Positions 32,487-43,930 of a stretch of DNA of 64,000 nucleotides are shown here, piece by piece; the first letter of the stretch is position 1; each line of letters opens with the position of its first letter. The notes beneath the pieces are model-generated. The model was not told where the DNA came from, made no database searches, and saw only the letters and a program-made list of their open reading frames with translations. The stretch comes from Gordonia terrae. Its GTDB lineage: Bacteria > Actinomycetota > Actinomycetes > Mycobacteriales > Mycobacteriaceae. The position numbers and the translations under genes are program-made. The stretch covers positions 2,666,001 through 2,730,000 of the forward strand of contig NZ_CP016594.1 of NCBI RefSeq assembly GCF_001698225.1. The letters run 5' to 3'.

Positions 32487-33530
32487 TCAGGCAGACTCGC
32501 GCAGCGGGTCTGCATTTTTCGTGCCCGTGTCTCGCGCGACCAGGAGCTGCCAGGTGGCTCCGATGAGCAGGACCGCGCTGCCGAACATGTGCGCGATGAC
32601 GAGCGCGATCGGCAGGTCGGTGGCGAACTGGACGAACCCGATCAGACCCTGCAACAGCAGCAGCAGCATGAACACCACGGCCGACCGCTGCTGCGGACGC
32701 GCGAAGACGCGCGCGTAGACGAGGGCGGCGATCGCCAGCCCGACGAGAGCGAAGACGGCGTCAGCGTGCAACTGCGTCGCATTGCCCGGGTCCAGACCGT
32801 TGCGCGGGGCGTCGGCGTCGCCGGCGTGGGGGCCGGAGCCGGTCACCACCGTGCCGAGGTAGATCGCCGCCCAGGTGACGACGTACACGAGCCAGGCGAG
32901 ATAGATGCCGAGCCGGCGGGTCGCGGTCGGCGGGGCGTCGGGGTCGGGCGAGTCCGGCGCGGCGGGAGTCGGGTAGGGGCGCATCCGGAAGACCAGGACG
33001 GTGGACGCGGACACCAAGGCCATGGACAGCAGGAAGTGCAGCGCGACGACCCACGGGTTGAGCTGCGTGAGCACCGTGATGCCGCCGATGACACCCTGGA
33101 AGGGGATGCCGAGCGCGATCAGCGTGACCAGCCACTTGTCGCGTCGTGCGGACCCGGCGAGGCGCAGGACCGCCACCCAGGTCGCGATCGCGATGACGAC
33201 CAACACGAAGGTGAGGAGGCGGTTGCCGAACTCGATCGCGCCGTGCAGACCCAGTTCACCGTGCGGCACGAACGACTCGTCGGTGCACCGTGGCCAGGTT
33301 GGACAACCCAGTCCCGAGCCGGTGAGGCGTACGGCGCCGCCGGTTGCGACGATGCCCACGTTCGAGATCAGCAGCGCGATGGCCCAACGGTGTACGAATC
33401 GGGCTGTCGGCCGGCCGAAGCCGGGGACGAACCGCCACGGACCGGTCAGCTGGCGCGGTGCGTCGTCGGCGGACGTGGGTCGCGCGCCGGACCGGGACCC
33501 GGCCGGTGCGTTCGAAGTATCGGATGTCAT
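32487..33530 (-). CDS. ctaA: Haem A synthase
   Basis: 347 residues with about eight membrane helices. It oxidises haem O to haem A. First-half motif NVGIVATGGAVRLTGSGLGCPTWPRC carries the cysteine pair typical of Gram-positive CtaA; the haem-ligand histidines appear as HGAIEFGNRLL, LHFLLSM, LHADAVFALVG and AHMFGSAVLL. Start ATG 33530 overlaps the ABC permease stop by 4 bp, so it is translated with the exporter upstream; a long N-terminal extension is antisense-like and rejected. Confidence 0.94.
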   Translation of the reverse strand: MTSDTSNAPAGSRSGARPTSADDAPRQLTGPWRFVPGFGRPTARFVHRWAIALLISNVGIVATGGAVRLTGSGLGCPTWPRCTDESFVPHGELGLHGAIEFGNRLLTFVLVVIAIATWVAVLRLAGSARRDKWLVTLIALGIPFQGVIGGITVLTQLNPWVVALHFLLSMALVSASTVLVFRMRPYPTPAAPDSPDPDAPPTATRRLGIYLAWLVYVVTWAAIYLGTVVTGSGPHAGDADAPRNGLDPGNATQLHADAVFALVGLAIAALVYARVFARPQQRSAVVFMLLLLLQGLIGFVQFATDLPIALVIAHMFGSAVLLIGATWQLLVARDTGTKNADPLRESA

Positions 33531-34342
33531 CGGAATCGGAACCACCTCACGGCCAAGGTGCCGGCCACCGCGGCCCACACCAGCAAGACACCCACCCCGA
33601 AGGCGTCGAACGAACCCTCGGAGGCCATCTCGAGTGCCTCGCTCAGGGCCCCCGACGGGATGCACCGCGCGATCCAGTGCACGGCGTCGGGGATGTTGGA
33701 GTCGACGACGACCAGGCTGCCGAGGCCGATGAACGCGAACCACAGCAGGTTCGCGAGCGCCAGGACGACTTCCGCTTTGAGCGTGCCGCCGAGCAACAAA
33801 CCGAGCGCCGCGAAGCACGCGGTGCCGACCGCCAGGACCACCGCGCCGATGAGCAGGCCGACGGGACTCGGGCGCCAGCCGAACGCGGCACCGATCGCGC
33901 CCAGGATCACCGACTGCAACGCGACCACCAGGAGCACGGCGATCGATTTGCCCACGATGATCCCCCAGCGCGGAATCGGCGTGGCGCCGAGGCGTTTGAG
34001 GGCGCCGTAGCGACGGTCGAAGCCCACGGCGATGGCCTGTCCGGTGAACGCGGTCGACATCACGGCGACGGTCAGGATCGCCGGGACGAACAGCGCCGCC
34101 CGCTCTGCCGGACCGTCCCCGAAGCCGGTGTCGATCGGCAGCAGGCACAGCCCGACGAGCAGCGTGATCGGGATGAACATCGTGAGCAGCAGTTGCTCGC
34201 CGTTGCGGAGCAGGAGCTTGAGTTCGAGGGTGGATTGCGCGGCGATCATCGCGGGCAGGGACGCCGGGCGCGGGGCCGGGCGGAACAGGCCGTCAGGGAA
34301 TGTGCCGGAACGCTGCGCGTCGGTGGGAACGGAGGAGGTCAC
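33527..34342 (-). CDS. ABC-2 type transporter permease
   Basis: 271 residues, about six membrane helices in the ABC-2 arrangement (LLLTMFIPITLLVGLCLLP, VMSTAFTGQAIAVGFDRRYGALKRLGATPI, followed by further helices). GFDRRYGALKRLGATPI is the typical cytoplasmic coupling region. GTG 34342 gives a GTGA overlap with the ATPase gene. Substrate is unknown; the conserved position between mptB and ctaA (as Rv1456c-Rv1458c) hints at an envelope or cytochrome-oxidase role. Confidence 0.9.
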   Translation of the reverse strand: MTSSVPTDAQRSGTFPDGLFRPAPRPASLPAMIAAQSTLELKLLLRNGEQLLLTMFIPITLLVGLCLLPIDTGFGDGPAERAALFVPAILTVAVMSTAFTGQAIAVGFDRRYGALKRLGATPIPRWGIIVGKSIAVLLVVALQSVILGAIGAAFGWRPSPVGLLIGAVVLAVGTACFAALGLLLGGTLKAEVVLALANLLWFAFIGLGSLVVVDSNIPDAVHWIARCIPSGALSEALEMASEGSFDAFGVGVLLVWAAVAGTLAVRWFRFR

Positions 34343-35370
34343 GGTCGTAGGGCCCGTCCGGTGAGGTCGAGGAACACGTCTTCGAGGCTGCGGGTCTCGA
34401 CCCGGAGATCGGTGGCGAGGACATTGATCTTCGCGCACCACGCCGTCACGGTGGCCAGCACCTGCGGCGTCATCGGACCGATCACGAGATACGAACCGGG
34501 GGTGGCCTCGGTGCAGTGGTAATCCTCCGGCAGCGCCAGGACCAGCATCGACAGATCGAGACCACGCGGTGCGGTGAAACGCAGTTCGTTCTCCGCGCCG
34601 GTGCTGGTGAGGTCGGCGGGTGTGCCGTCGGCGACGACCCGCCCGTGGTCGATGATCGCGACGTGGTCGGCGAGTTCTTCCGCCTCGTCCATCAGGTGCG
34701 TGGTCAGCAGCACCGACGCACCGTCGGCCCGCAGACGGTCGATCAGCTCCCACACGACGAGTCGGGCGTGGGCGTCGAGGCCGGCGGTCGGCTCGTCGAG
34801 GAAGACCAGTTCGGGCCGATTGACGACCGCGCAGGCCAGCGCGAGGCGCTGCTGTTGGCCGCCGGACAGACGGCGGTAGGAGGTACGACGCACCTCGGTC
34901 AGGCCGAGCGCGTCGAGGAGGAACTCCGGGTCGATGGGGTCTGCCGCGTACGCCGCGACGAGGCGCAGCATCTCCTCGGCACGCGCACCCGGGTAGGCGC
35001 CGCCGCCCTGCAGCATGACGCCGATGCGGCGCCGGAGCGCGTCGTTGTCGGCGACCGGGTCGAGTCCGAGGACGCGGACGGTGCCGGCGTCGGGCGTGGT
35101 GAATCCTTCGCAGATCTCGACGGTGGTCGTCTTGCCCGCACCGTTGGGCCCCAGCAGGGCCAGGATCTCGCCGCGACGGAGGGTGAGGTCGAGCCGGTCG
35201 ACGGCAGTGCGGTCGCCGAAGCGTTTGACCAGGCCGCTGATCTCGACCGCGAGACCGGCCGACCCGGGCCGATCCGCGGCGACCTCAGCGGATGATGACC
35301 CGGGATCGCGGAGCCGACGATCGTTCACTCGATCGTCGTCGCTGATCTGCCGAGAGGTCGTGCTTCGCAC
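34339..35370 (-). CDS. ABC transporter ATP-binding protein
   Basis: 343 residues. Walker A LLGPNGAGKTTTVEI, Q-loop MLQGGGAYPG, signature LSGGQQQRLALACAVV, Walker B LVFLDEPTAGLD and H-loop LLTTHLMDEAEELAD. A ~75-residue C-terminal extension after the ATPase core resembles that of DrrA-type drug exporters. Pairs with the permease that overlaps it by 4 bp. The first ~40 residues look disordered; the exact start (GTG 35370 or a codon further in) is uncertain. Confidence 0.93.
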   Translation of the reverse strand: MRSTTSRQISDDDRVNDRRLRDPGSSSAEVAADRPGSAGLAVEISGLVKRFGDRTAVDRLDLTLRRGEILALLGPNGAGKTTTVEICEGFTTPDAGTVRVLGLDPVADNDALRRRIGVMLQGGGAYPGARAEEMLRLVAAYAADPIDPEFLLDALGLTEVRRTSYRRLSGGQQQRLALACAVVNRPELVFLDEPTAGLDAHARLVVWELIDRLRADGASVLLTTHLMDEAEELADHVAIIDHGRVVADGTPADLTSTGAENELRFTAPRGLDLSMLVLALPEDYHCTEATPGSYLVIGPMTPQVLATVTAWCAKINVLATDLRVETRSLEDVFLDLTGRALRP

Positions 35371-35436
35371 ACAGGTCAGACTAGGCGCTCGGAGCCCAGG
35401 GACGAAAAACGGTGACCCGGCCCACCACGCAGGTGC

Positions 35437-37296
35437 TCAACGTCGTGTCGACGGCGGGTCGGCCGGTGCCCGGTCGACGGTCGGGGCCTCGTCACGACGA
35501 CGCCGGCGGCCGGGCGCGCGGTCCTCGAAGAACAGCGCAGTGAGGACCGCGACCATGATCACGCCTGCCAGAAGTCCCTGTGCCAGCACCACTCCGCTGG
35601 TGTTGGAACTGGTGGGCATCACCACGATGGCGATGATCGCCGACGCGGCGATGGTGGAGATCCGGAACCAGGCGCCGGTCGCCCACGCGGCCAGTGGGAT
35701 GACGGCCCAGAGGAGATACCAGGCCTGGACGAACGGGAAGAACAGCACGACTGTGGCCATCGACACACCGAGGGCGCCGAGCGGGTGGAGCCGGCCGCCG
35801 AGGGTGGCGAGCATCCACCGGACGATGAACAGTGCGGCGACGAGCTGACCGATGGGTCGGGCCACCTCGAGGATCGCCTGGGTGTGCTCGCCGAGACCGA
35901 GGGTCACGCCGATCCGTCCGGTGGTCACCGACAGCAGCGTCGGCATCGACATCCACGAGCGGACGATCTCGCCCGTCGACAGCGTGCCGGTCCAGCCGAA
36001 CCCGAGTCCGGTGCCGAGCGAGATGCCCATCATCACGATGCCGAGGACCACCACGTAGAACGCCGCGGAGGCGCTCAGCATGTAGATCGACCAGCGCGAC
36101 CGGCCCCACCACTCGCGGATCGGCGCATGCCGCAGGGCGGGCAGCGTGGCGCCCCAACGCATGGCCAGGGCGATGCCGACGAAGCCGAGGGCGAGCATCG
36201 AGGTGACCTTGATCATCGCCGACGCCGCGAGCACCGCGCCCCCGGCGATGAGCAACCAGCCCGCGCGGGTGGGCACGAGCGTTCCGGGTCGGCGTAATCG
36301 TTCGGCGCCGTAGATCGCACGGAAGCTCAACTCGAGGCCGACGAGCATCAGCCCGAGCATCAGGGCCTCGTTGTGGATACCGCCGACGAGATGAAGGATG
36401 ACCAGCGGATTCATCGCGCCGAGCCAGAGTGCGGCCACCGAGGACACCCCGCATCGGCGTGCCAACCGGGGGAGTGCCCAGACGATGAGGGCCACACCGA
36501 TCAGCGCGACGATGCGGTGCAGGAAGATCGCGGCGGTGATGTTGTCGCCGGTGACCTTGGTGATGCCCTCGCCGATCCACAGGAAAAAGGGACCGTAGGG
36601 CGCCGGGGTGTCCCGCCACAGATTGGGGACCGACCTGGTCAGGATGTGGTCGACCCCGAGCCCGCGGACGGGGCTCACCGAATAGGGGTCCATGCCGCGG
36701 AACGCGATCGCGCTCTGCGCGAGGTAGGAGTAGATGTCCTTGCTGAGCAGTGGGGGCGCCACGATGATCGGCGCGATCCACAGCATGAGGGTCCGGTCGG
36801 CCTGGCGGCGGCTCATGCGGCGCTCCGGGCTCCGGCCGTGTCGGACCTCGACGCTGAACCGGCCGACCGCGAACCGGCCAAGAAGCAGCCACGCGACGAC
36901 CAGCGTGATCGCACCGCCGATCGACAGTGCGAGCGCGGTACCGAACATGCGCGACGGCAGCGACAGCACCCGCATCCCGGCCACCGGGTTCTGCAGCACG
37001 GGCACCGCCCCGGTACCGAGGGCGCCGATGAGGATGAGGACCGAACCGGTGGCGCCGAACAGCTTGATGCGGCGCAGCCGGCGGGTCTCCTCGGCGTTGA
37101 GCGGTCCGACCTCGCGCTCGTCGTCGTGGTGGAGGCGGGCGACGGTCTTGCCGTAGTCGCCGCGATCGGTGTCGGTGGGAACGGCGTCGGCGGGGCGCTG
37201 TTTGCGCAACCCGAGATAGGTCAGCACGCCGAGCAGCCGGGTCCACACGAGTCCGAAGTAGTCCGGCACGCGGCGCGGAGCTGTGGTTTCGGGCAC
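35437..37296 (-). CDS. mptB: Alpha-(1->6)-mannopyranosyltransferase MptB
   Basis: 619 residues, a GT-C fold polyprenol-phosphomannose-dependent mannosyltransferase with about a dozen membrane helices. LVLIGALGTGAVPVLQNPV marks the first, and the catalytic loop region contains SKDIYSYLAQSAIAFRGMDPYS and VSPVRGLGVDHILTRSVPNLWRDTPAPYGP. Equivalent to Rv1459c, which begins the mannan core of lipomannan in corynebacteria and mycobacteria. The 97-bp gap upstream is shared with divergent sufR. Confidence 0.93.
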   Translation of the reverse strand: MPETTAPRRVPDYFGLVWTRLLGVLTYLGLRKQRPADAVPTDTDRGDYGKTVARLHHDDEREVGPLNAEETRRLRRIKLFGATGSVLILIGALGTGAVPVLQNPVAGMRVLSLPSRMFGTALALSIGGAITLVVAWLLLGRFAVGRFSVEVRHGRSPERRMSRRQADRTLMLWIAPIIVAPPLLSKDIYSYLAQSAIAFRGMDPYSVSPVRGLGVDHILTRSVPNLWRDTPAPYGPFFLWIGEGITKVTGDNITAAIFLHRIVALIGVALIVWALPRLARRCGVSSVAALWLGAMNPLVILHLVGGIHNEALMLGLMLVGLELSFRAIYGAERLRRPGTLVPTRAGWLLIAGGAVLAASAMIKVTSMLALGFVGIALAMRWGATLPALRHAPIREWWGRSRWSIYMLSASAAFYVVVLGIVMMGISLGTGLGFGWTGTLSTGEIVRSWMSMPTLLSVTTGRIGVTLGLGEHTQAILEVARPIGQLVAALFIVRWMLATLGGRLHPLGALGVSMATVVLFFPFVQAWYLLWAVIPLAAWATGAWFRISTIAASAIIAIVVMPTSSNTSGVVLAQGLLAGVIMVAVLTALFFEDRAPGRRRRRDEAPTVDRAPADPPSTRR

Positions 37297-37380
37297 ACGA
37301 CGACTGTAATCGCCGGACGTGGTGGCCTCACGACCCCCCGCGATAAGGGCACCCTTGCTGGCAGGCGGGAAGCAATTACG

Positions 37381-37397
37381 TCACACTCGTGTTGTGA
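37381..37397. promoter_or_regulatory. SufR operator
   Basis: ACACT-N5-TGTGA occupies 37383-37397 and extends to a TCACA/TGTGA dyad from 37381. This is the motif I recall as the M. tuberculosis SufR site in the suf promoter. It overlaps the candidate GTG start of sufR (37394), so holo-SufR bound here would block suf transcription at the start point. Confidence 0.75.
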
Positions 37398-38257
37398 AAA
37401 CCATGCGGAACGATGTTGTGCTGCCTTCGGGCGGCGTCGGCGCCGTGCCATCCGCTGGTACGGGCGCCACGGGAACGGCCGGTGGTGCCGACGCGCACCA
37501 CGACGGTCAGACACGCGAGGCCGTGGTCACCCTTCTGGTCGAGGACGGCCCGCTCACCGCGGGTGACATCGGCGAACGTCTCGGGATCTCGGCGGCCGGT
37601 GTCCGTCGTCACCTCGACGCCCTCGAGGGCGCCGGCGACATCGAGGTCGCCTCGCCGGGCTTCGGCCAGCGCGGCCGCGGACGTCCCGCCAAATACTTCC
37701 AGCTGACGGCGTCCGGTCGTGGCAAGATGCGGCACGCGTACGACGACCTGGCCGGCGCGGCGATGCGCAAGCTCCGCGATCTCGGCGGTTCCGATGCGGT
37801 TGCCGAATTCGCCCGGGAGCGCGTCGAACGCATCGTCGCCGATGTGCGTCCGAGCACGAACCCGGTGACGGTGGCCGACACCGTCGAGGAGATCGCCGAC
37901 GCGCTGACCAGCGCCGGGTACTCCACCAACACCCGTCAGGTCGGGACCGGCCTGCAGATCTGTCAGCACCACTGCCCGGTGGCACATGTCGCCACCGAGT
38001 TCCCGGAGCTGTGTGAGGCGGAGACCGCGGTCTTCACCGAACTCCTCGGCACGCACGTGCAGCGTCTGGCGACCATCGCCAACGGTGACTGCGCCTGCAC
38101 CACCCATGTGCCGATCCACCCGCCGCCGGGCGGGACGCACGAGGCCAGACCCGACCCACCCGGGGCCGGCGCGGATCCCGATACCCAGCCCGTATCGCGC
38201 CGCGCGACCCCTGCTCCGACACCGACTGCCACGACAACCCGAAAGGCCACGCGATGA
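37394..38257 (+). CDS. sufR: SufR, iron-sulfur-sensing repressor of the suf operon
   Basis: About 287 residues from GTG 37394; ATG 37403 is an equally possible start since the operator covers the first. Winged-helix DNA-binding part at about 45-115 ([36 protein letters not shown] and [12 protein letters not shown]). Cluster-ligand region near the C-terminus: [17 protein letters not shown] and [12 protein letters not shown] supply several cysteines and histidines. Residues after about 250 are proline/alanine-rich tail. Overlaps sufB by 4 bp. Expected to repress suf when loaded with a 4Fe-4S cluster. Confidence 0.93.
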   Translation: MKTMRNDVVLPSGGVGAVPSAGTGATGTAGGADAHHDGQTREAVVTLLVEDGPLTAGDIGERLGISAAGVRRHLDALEGAGDIEVASPGFGQRGRGRPAKYFQLTASGRGKMRHAYDDLAGAAMRKLRDLGGSDAVAEFARERVERIVADVRPSTNPVTVADTVEEIADALTSAGYSTNTRQVGTGLQICQHHCPVAHVATEFPELCEAETAVFTELLGTHVQRLATIANGDCACTTHVPIHPPPGGTHEARPDPPGAGADPDTQPVSRRATPAPTPTATTTRKATR

Positions 38258-39702
38258 CTGTCACCGATCCGGCCACCCCGACCCCAGCGGCGCCCCTCTC
38301 GCAAGAGGAGACGATTGCCGCCCTCGGCAAGTACGGCTACGGCTGGGCCGACTCCGACGTCGCGGGCGCGAGCGCCAAGCGCGGACTGTCCCCGGCGGTC
38401 GTCGCCGACATCTCGTCGAAGAAGAGCGAGCCCGAGTGGATGCTCGAGCAGCGCCTCAAGGCGCTCAAGATCTTCGACAAGAAGCCGATGCCGGGCTGGG
38501 GCGCGGGGCTCGAGGGCATCGACTTCGACAACATCAAGTACTTCGTGCGCTCGAGCGAGAAGCAGGCCGCCACGTGGGACGACCTGCCCGAGGACATCAA
38601 GAACACCTACGACAAGCTCGGCATCCCCGAGGCGGAGAAGCAGCGTCTGGTCTCCGGCGTCGCGGCGCAGTACGAGTCCGAGGTCGTCTACCACTCGATC
38701 CGCGAGGACCTCGAGAAGCAGGGCGTGATCTTCCTCGACACCGACACCGCGCTCAAGGAGCACCCGGAGATCTTCCAGCAGTACTTCGGGACCGTCATCC
38801 CGGCCGGTGACAACAAGTTCTCCGCGCTGAACACCGCGGTGTGGTCGGGCGGTTCGTTCATCTACGTACCGCCGGGTGTCCACGTCGACATCCCGCTGCA
38901 GGCCTACTTCCGGATCAACACCGAGAACATGGGCCAGTTCGAGCGCACGCTGATCATCGTCGACGAGGGTGCCTACGTGCACTACGTCGAGGGTTGTACC
39001 GCGCCGATCTACAAGACCGACTCGCTGCACTCCGCCGTCGTCGAGATCATCGTCAAGAAGGGCGGCCGCTGCCGCTACACGACCATCCAGAACTGGTCGA
39101 ACAACGTCTACAACCTGGTGACCAAGCGCGCGAAGGCCGAGGCCGGCGCGACCATGGAGTGGGTCGACGGCAACATCGGCTCCAAGGTCACCATGAAGTA
39201 CCCGGCCGTCTGGCTGACCGGTGAGCACGCCAAGGGCGAGGTTCTCTCGGTCGCCTTCGCCGGCCCGGGCCAGCACCAGGACACCGGCTCGAAGATGGTC
39301 CACCTCGCGCCGAACACCTCGAGCAACATCGTCTCCAAGTCGGTGGCACGGGGTGGTGGCCGGGCGTCCTACCGCGGGCTGATCAAGATCAACAACGGCG
39401 CGCACGGCAGCCGGTCGACGGTCAAATGCGATGCGCTGCTGGTGGACACGATCTCCCGCAGTGACACCTACCCCTACGTCGACATCCGTGAGGACGACGT
39501 GACGATGGGTCACGAGGCGACCGTCTCGAAGGTCAGTGACGATCAGCTCTTCTACCTGATGAGCCGTGGCCTGACCGAGGACGAGGCGATGGCCATGGTG
39601 GTGCGCGGCTTCGTCGAGCCGATCGCCAAGGAACTCCCGATGGAATACGCGCTCGAGCTCAACCGCCTGATCGAGCTTCAGATGGAAGGAGCTGTCGGCT
39701 GA
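38254..39702 (+). CDS. sufB: Fe-S cluster assembly scaffold SufB
   Basis: 482 residues, no intein. Family landmarks: [104 protein letters not shown] and the C-terminal [22 protein letters not shown]. Scaffold subunit of the SufBCD complex that receives sulfur and builds clusters. Unlike many mycobacterial sufB genes, no intein interrupts it. The stop overlaps the sufD start by one base. Confidence 0.97.
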   Translation: MTVTDPATPTPAAPLSQEETIAALGKYGYGWADSDVAGASAKRGLSPAVVADISSKKSEPEWMLEQRLKALKIFDKKPMPGWGAGLEGIDFDNIKYFVRSSEKQAATWDDLPEDIKNTYDKLGIPEAEKQRLVSGVAAQYESEVVYHSIREDLEKQGVIFLDTDTALKEHPEIFQQYFGTVIPAGDNKFSALNTAVWSGGSFIYVPPGVHVDIPLQAYFRINTENMGQFERTLIIVDEGAYVHYVEGCTAPIYKTDSLHSAVVEIIVKKGGRCRYTTIQNWSNNVYNLVTKRAKAEAGATMEWVDGNIGSKVTMKYPAVWLTGEHAKGEVLSVAFAGPGQHQDTGSKMVHLAPNTSSNIVSKSVARGGGRASYRGLIKINNGAHGSRSTVKCDALLVDTISRSDTYPYVDIREDDVTMGHEATVSKVSDDQLFYLMSRGLTEDEAMAMVVRGFVEPIAKELPMEYALELNRLIELQMEGAVG

Positions 39703-40889
39703 TGGCCGATCCCACACTGCCCGTGTCCACCCCCGGTTCCCAGGCGCCGGTCGTCAACAAGGGTGAGCTGTTCACCTCGTTCGACGTCAACGCCTTCGAG
39801 GTGCCGAGTCCTCGTGAAGAGGCGTGGCGGTTCACCCCGTTCCGTCGTCTGCGCGGACTGCACGACGGTTCCGCGCAGCGAACCGGCGAGGCCACGACCG
39901 ATGTGACCGGGGCTGTCGAGGGTGTGACCGTCGAGACCGTCGGTCGCGACGACACGCGACTCGGCGAGGGCGGCGTGCCGTTCGATCGTGTTGCCGCTCA
40001 GGCCTATTCGTCGTTCACGCAGGCGACCGTGGTGACCGTCGGCCGCGAGGTCGAACTCGCCGACCCGGTCACCGTCACGGTCACCGGCCCCGGCGAGGGC
40101 GAGACCGCGTTCGGCCACACCCAGATCCGGCTGGAGGCGTTCGCTCGTGCGGTCGTCGTGCTCGACCAGAAGGGCAGTGGAACGTTCGCCGAGAACGTCG
40201 AGTTCGTCGTCGGCGACAGCGCGGCCCTGACCGTCGTGAACATCCACGACTGGGCGGACGACGCCGTCCACGTCGCGACGCACCACGTGCGCGCGGGCCG
40301 CGACGCGGTGGTCCGGCACTTCGCGATCAGCTTCGGCGGCAACCTGGTTCGCCTGTCGCCGATCGTGCACTACGACGCACCCGGCGGCGACGTCGAGATG
40401 TGGGGCCTGTACTTCGCCGACGCCGGCCAGCACCTCGAGCAGAGATTGCTCGTCGATCACAGCCAGCCGCACTGCCGCTCCAACGTCGTCTACAAGGGCG
40501 CATTACAGGGTGACGTCTCGGGTGACCGGAGCCGCGAGGCCCACACCGTGTGGATCGGTGACGTGTTGATCCGCGCCGAGGCCGAGGGCACCGACACCTT
40601 CGAGCTCAACCGCAACCTGGTGCTCACCGACAACGCGCGCGCCGACTCGGTGCCCAACCTCGAGATCGAGACCGGCGAGATCGTCGGCGCCGGACACGCC
40701 AGTGCCACCGGACGTTTCGACGACGAGCAGCTGTTCTACCTGCAGGCCCGCGGTATCCCGGAGGATCAGGCCCGCCGCCTGGTCATCCGCGGCTTCTTCG
40801 GCGAGGTGATCGCGAAGATCGGTGTGCCCGAACTGCGCGAGCGTCTGTCCGCCGCGGTCGAGCAAGAACTCGAACTCGCCGGCGCCTGA
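39702..40889 (+). CDS. sufD: SufD, SufBCD complex subunit
   Basis: 395 residues, paralogous to SufB in its C-terminal half: VHYDAPGGDVEMWGLYFADAGQHLEQRLLVDHSQPHCRSNVVYKG, HTVWIGDVLIRAEAEGTDTFELNRNL, HASATGRFDDEQLFYLQARGI. N-terminal segment EEAWRFTPFRRLRGL is typical. Forms the heterodimer with SufB at which clusters assemble. TGATG junction with sufB. Confidence 0.96.
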   Translation: MADPTLPVSTPGSQAPVVNKGELFTSFDVNAFEVPSPREEAWRFTPFRRLRGLHDGSAQRTGEATTDVTGAVEGVTVETVGRDDTRLGEGGVPFDRVAAQAYSSFTQATVVTVGREVELADPVTVTVTGPGEGETAFGHTQIRLEAFARAVVVLDQKGSGTFAENVEFVVGDSAALTVVNIHDWADDAVHVATHHVRAGRDAVVRHFAISFGGNLVRLSPIVHYDAPGGDVEMWGLYFADAGQHLEQRLLVDHSQPHCRSNVVYKGALQGDVSGDRSREAHTVWIGDVLIRAEAEGTDTFELNRNLVLTDNARADSVPNLEIETGEIVGAGHASATGRFDDEQLFYLQARGIPEDQARRLVIRGFFGEVIAKIGVPELRERLSAAVEQELELAGA

Positions 40890-40944
40890 CCGCCGGACAT
40901 CAGCCACACGAACTTCCCCAGCCCGGAGAAAGAATTCTGAGACT

Positions 40945-41718
40945 ATGACCACACTGGAAATCCGCGATCTGCACGTCGACGTCGCGCAGACCGACACCGA
41001 CGCCGAGCCCATCCACATCCTCAAGGGTGTCAACCTGACCGTGAAGTCGGGGGAGACCCACGCGATCATGGGCCCCAACGGTTCCGGCAAGTCGACGCTG
41101 TCCTACGCCATCGCCGGCCACCCCAAATACGAGGTGACCTCGGGCTCGATCACCCTCGACGGTGAGGACGTCCTGGAGATGAGTGTCGACGAGCGCGCTC
41201 GTGCCGGCCTGTTCCTGGCGATGCAGTACCCCGTCGAGGTGCCCGGCGTCTCGATGTCGAACTTCCTGCGGACCGCCGCGACCGCCGTCCGCGGCGAGGC
41301 GCCGAAGCTGCGCCACTGGGTCAAGGAGACCAAGGAGGCCATGACGGCACTCGAGATCGACCCGTCGTTCTCCGAGCGAAGTGTCAACGAGGGCTTCTCC
41401 GGCGGTGAGAAGAAGCGCCACGAGATCCTGCAGCTCGACCTGCTCAAGCCGCGCATCGCGATCCTCGACGAGACCGACTCCGGCCTCGACGTCGACGCGC
41501 TGCGCGTGGTGAGCGAGGGCGTCAACCGCTACAAGGAACGCGACAACGGCGGGGTTCTGCTCATCACGCACTACACCCGCATCCTGCGCTACATCAAGCC
41601 CGACTACGTGCACGTCTTCGTCAACGGCCGTGTCGTCGAGTCCGGCGGGTCCGAGCTGGCCGACGTGCTCGAGGAGAAGGGCTACGAGCGCTTCACCTCG
41701 GCGGCCAAGGCCGGCTGA
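40945..41718 (+). CDS. sufC: SufC ATPase
   Basis: 257 residues. Walker A MGPNGSGKSTLSYAI, SufC-specific AMQYPVEVPGVSMSNFLR, signature EGFSGGEKKRHEILQ, Walker B AILDETDSGLDVDALR, H-loop LLITHYTRIL. Drives conformational change of SufBCD. ATG 40945 is chosen at the domain start; an upstream extension overlaps sufD and is a shadow. A 55-nt gap with CCGGAGAAAG precedes it. Confidence 0.97.
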   Translation: MTTLEIRDLHVDVAQTDTDAEPIHILKGVNLTVKSGETHAIMGPNGSGKSTLSYAIAGHPKYEVTSGSITLDGEDVLEMSVDERARAGLFLAMQYPVEVPGVSMSNFLRTAATAVRGEAPKLRHWVKETKEAMTALEIDPSFSERSVNEGFSGGEKKRHEILQLDLLKPRIAILDETDSGLDVDALRVVSEGVNRYKERDNGGVLLITHYTRILRYIKPDYVHVFVNGRVVESGGSELADVLEEKGYERFTSAAKAG

Positions 41719-41758
41719 GCCACCCACCGGTCCGAGTCCGTCAGCACAGGAGGTGTAG

Positions 41759-43051
<1,293 letters not shown>

Positions 43052-43054
43052 GCC

Positions 43055-43522
43055 ATGCGGATGGAACAGATGTATCAGGAAGTGATCCTCGATCACTACA
43101 AGCACCCGCACGGCCGCGGCCTCCGTGAGCCGTTCGGCGCCGAGGTCCATCACGTCAACCCGACCTGTGGCGACGAGGTGACGTTGCGCGTCGCGGTGTC
43201 CGATGACGGCTCCAGCATCGACGACGTGTCCTACGACGGACAGGGATGTTCGATCTCCCAGGCGTCGACATCGGTGCTGCACGACCTGATCGTCGGCCTG
43301 CCGGTCGGGGAAGCGCTGGCCACCGTCGAGTCGTTCAACTCGATGATGACCTCGCGCGGCAAGGACGCCGGGGACGAGGACGTCATCGGCGACGGGATCG
43401 CCTTCGCCGGGGTGAGCAAGTACCCGGCGCGCGTCAAATGCGCACTTCTGGGCTGGATGGCGTTCAAGGACGCACTCGCACAGACGATGGACAGTCACGA
43501 GACACGAGCGGAGACAGCATGA
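43055..43522 (+). CDS. sufU: SufU sulfur-transfer protein
   Basis: 155 residues. Begins MEQMYQEVILDHYKHPHGRG and keeps the three zinc cysteines: NPTCGDEV, GQGCSISQAS and RVKCALLGW. The insertion between the second and third cysteine marks it as SufU rather than IscU. Accepts sulfur from SufS. ATG 43055 or 43061 could be used. Overlaps sufT by 4 bp. Confidence 0.95.
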   Translation: MRMEQMYQEVILDHYKHPHGRGLREPFGAEVHHVNPTCGDEVTLRVAVSDDGSSIDDVSYDGQGCSISQASTSVLHDLIVGLPVGEALATVESFNSMMTSRGKDAGDEDVIGDGIAFAGVSKYPARVKCALLGWMAFKDALAQTMDSHETRAETA

Positions 43523-43911
43523 GTGACGACACAGCGACGACCACCACCCCGACCGACACCGGTGTGACGGGGACACCTCCGGCACCCGCGACCTCCCTGC
43601 CTGCCATCGAGGACGTCGAGGAGGCCATGCGCGACGTCGTGGATCCCGAACTGGGCATCAACGTCGTCGATCTCGGCCTGGTCTACGGCATCGAGGTGAC
43701 CGATGACGCGGTCGCCAAAATCGACATGACCCTCACCTCGGCGGCCTGTCCGCTGACCGACGTGATCGAGGACCAGTCCCGTGGAGCACTGGTCAGCAGC
43801 GGACTGTGCACCGAGCTGGAGATCAACTGGGTCTGGCTGCCGCCGTGGGGCCCCGACAAGATCACCGACGACGGCCGCGAGCAGCTGCGGGCTCTGGGCT
43901 TCACCGTCTAG
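43519..43911 (+). CDS. sufT: SufT / DUF59 Fe-S maturation factor
   Basis: 130 residues. After ~35 proline/threonine-rich residues comes a MIP18/DUF59 domain: IEDVEEAMRDVVDPELGINVVDLGLVYGIEV, MTLTSAACPLTDVIEDQ (conserved reactive cysteine) and LEINWVWLPPWGPDKITDDGREQLRALGF. Last gene of the suf operon (matching Rv1466), followed by a strong hairpin. Start ATG overlaps sufU. Confidence 0.95.
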   Translation: MSDDTATTTTPTDTGVTGTPPAPATSLPAIEDVEEAMRDVVDPELGINVVDLGLVYGIEVTDDAVAKIDMTLTSAACPLTDVIEDQSRGALVSSGLCTELEINWVWLPPWGPDKITDDGREQLRALGFTV

Positions 43912-43930
43912 TAGACGCCGCAGGCACCCC

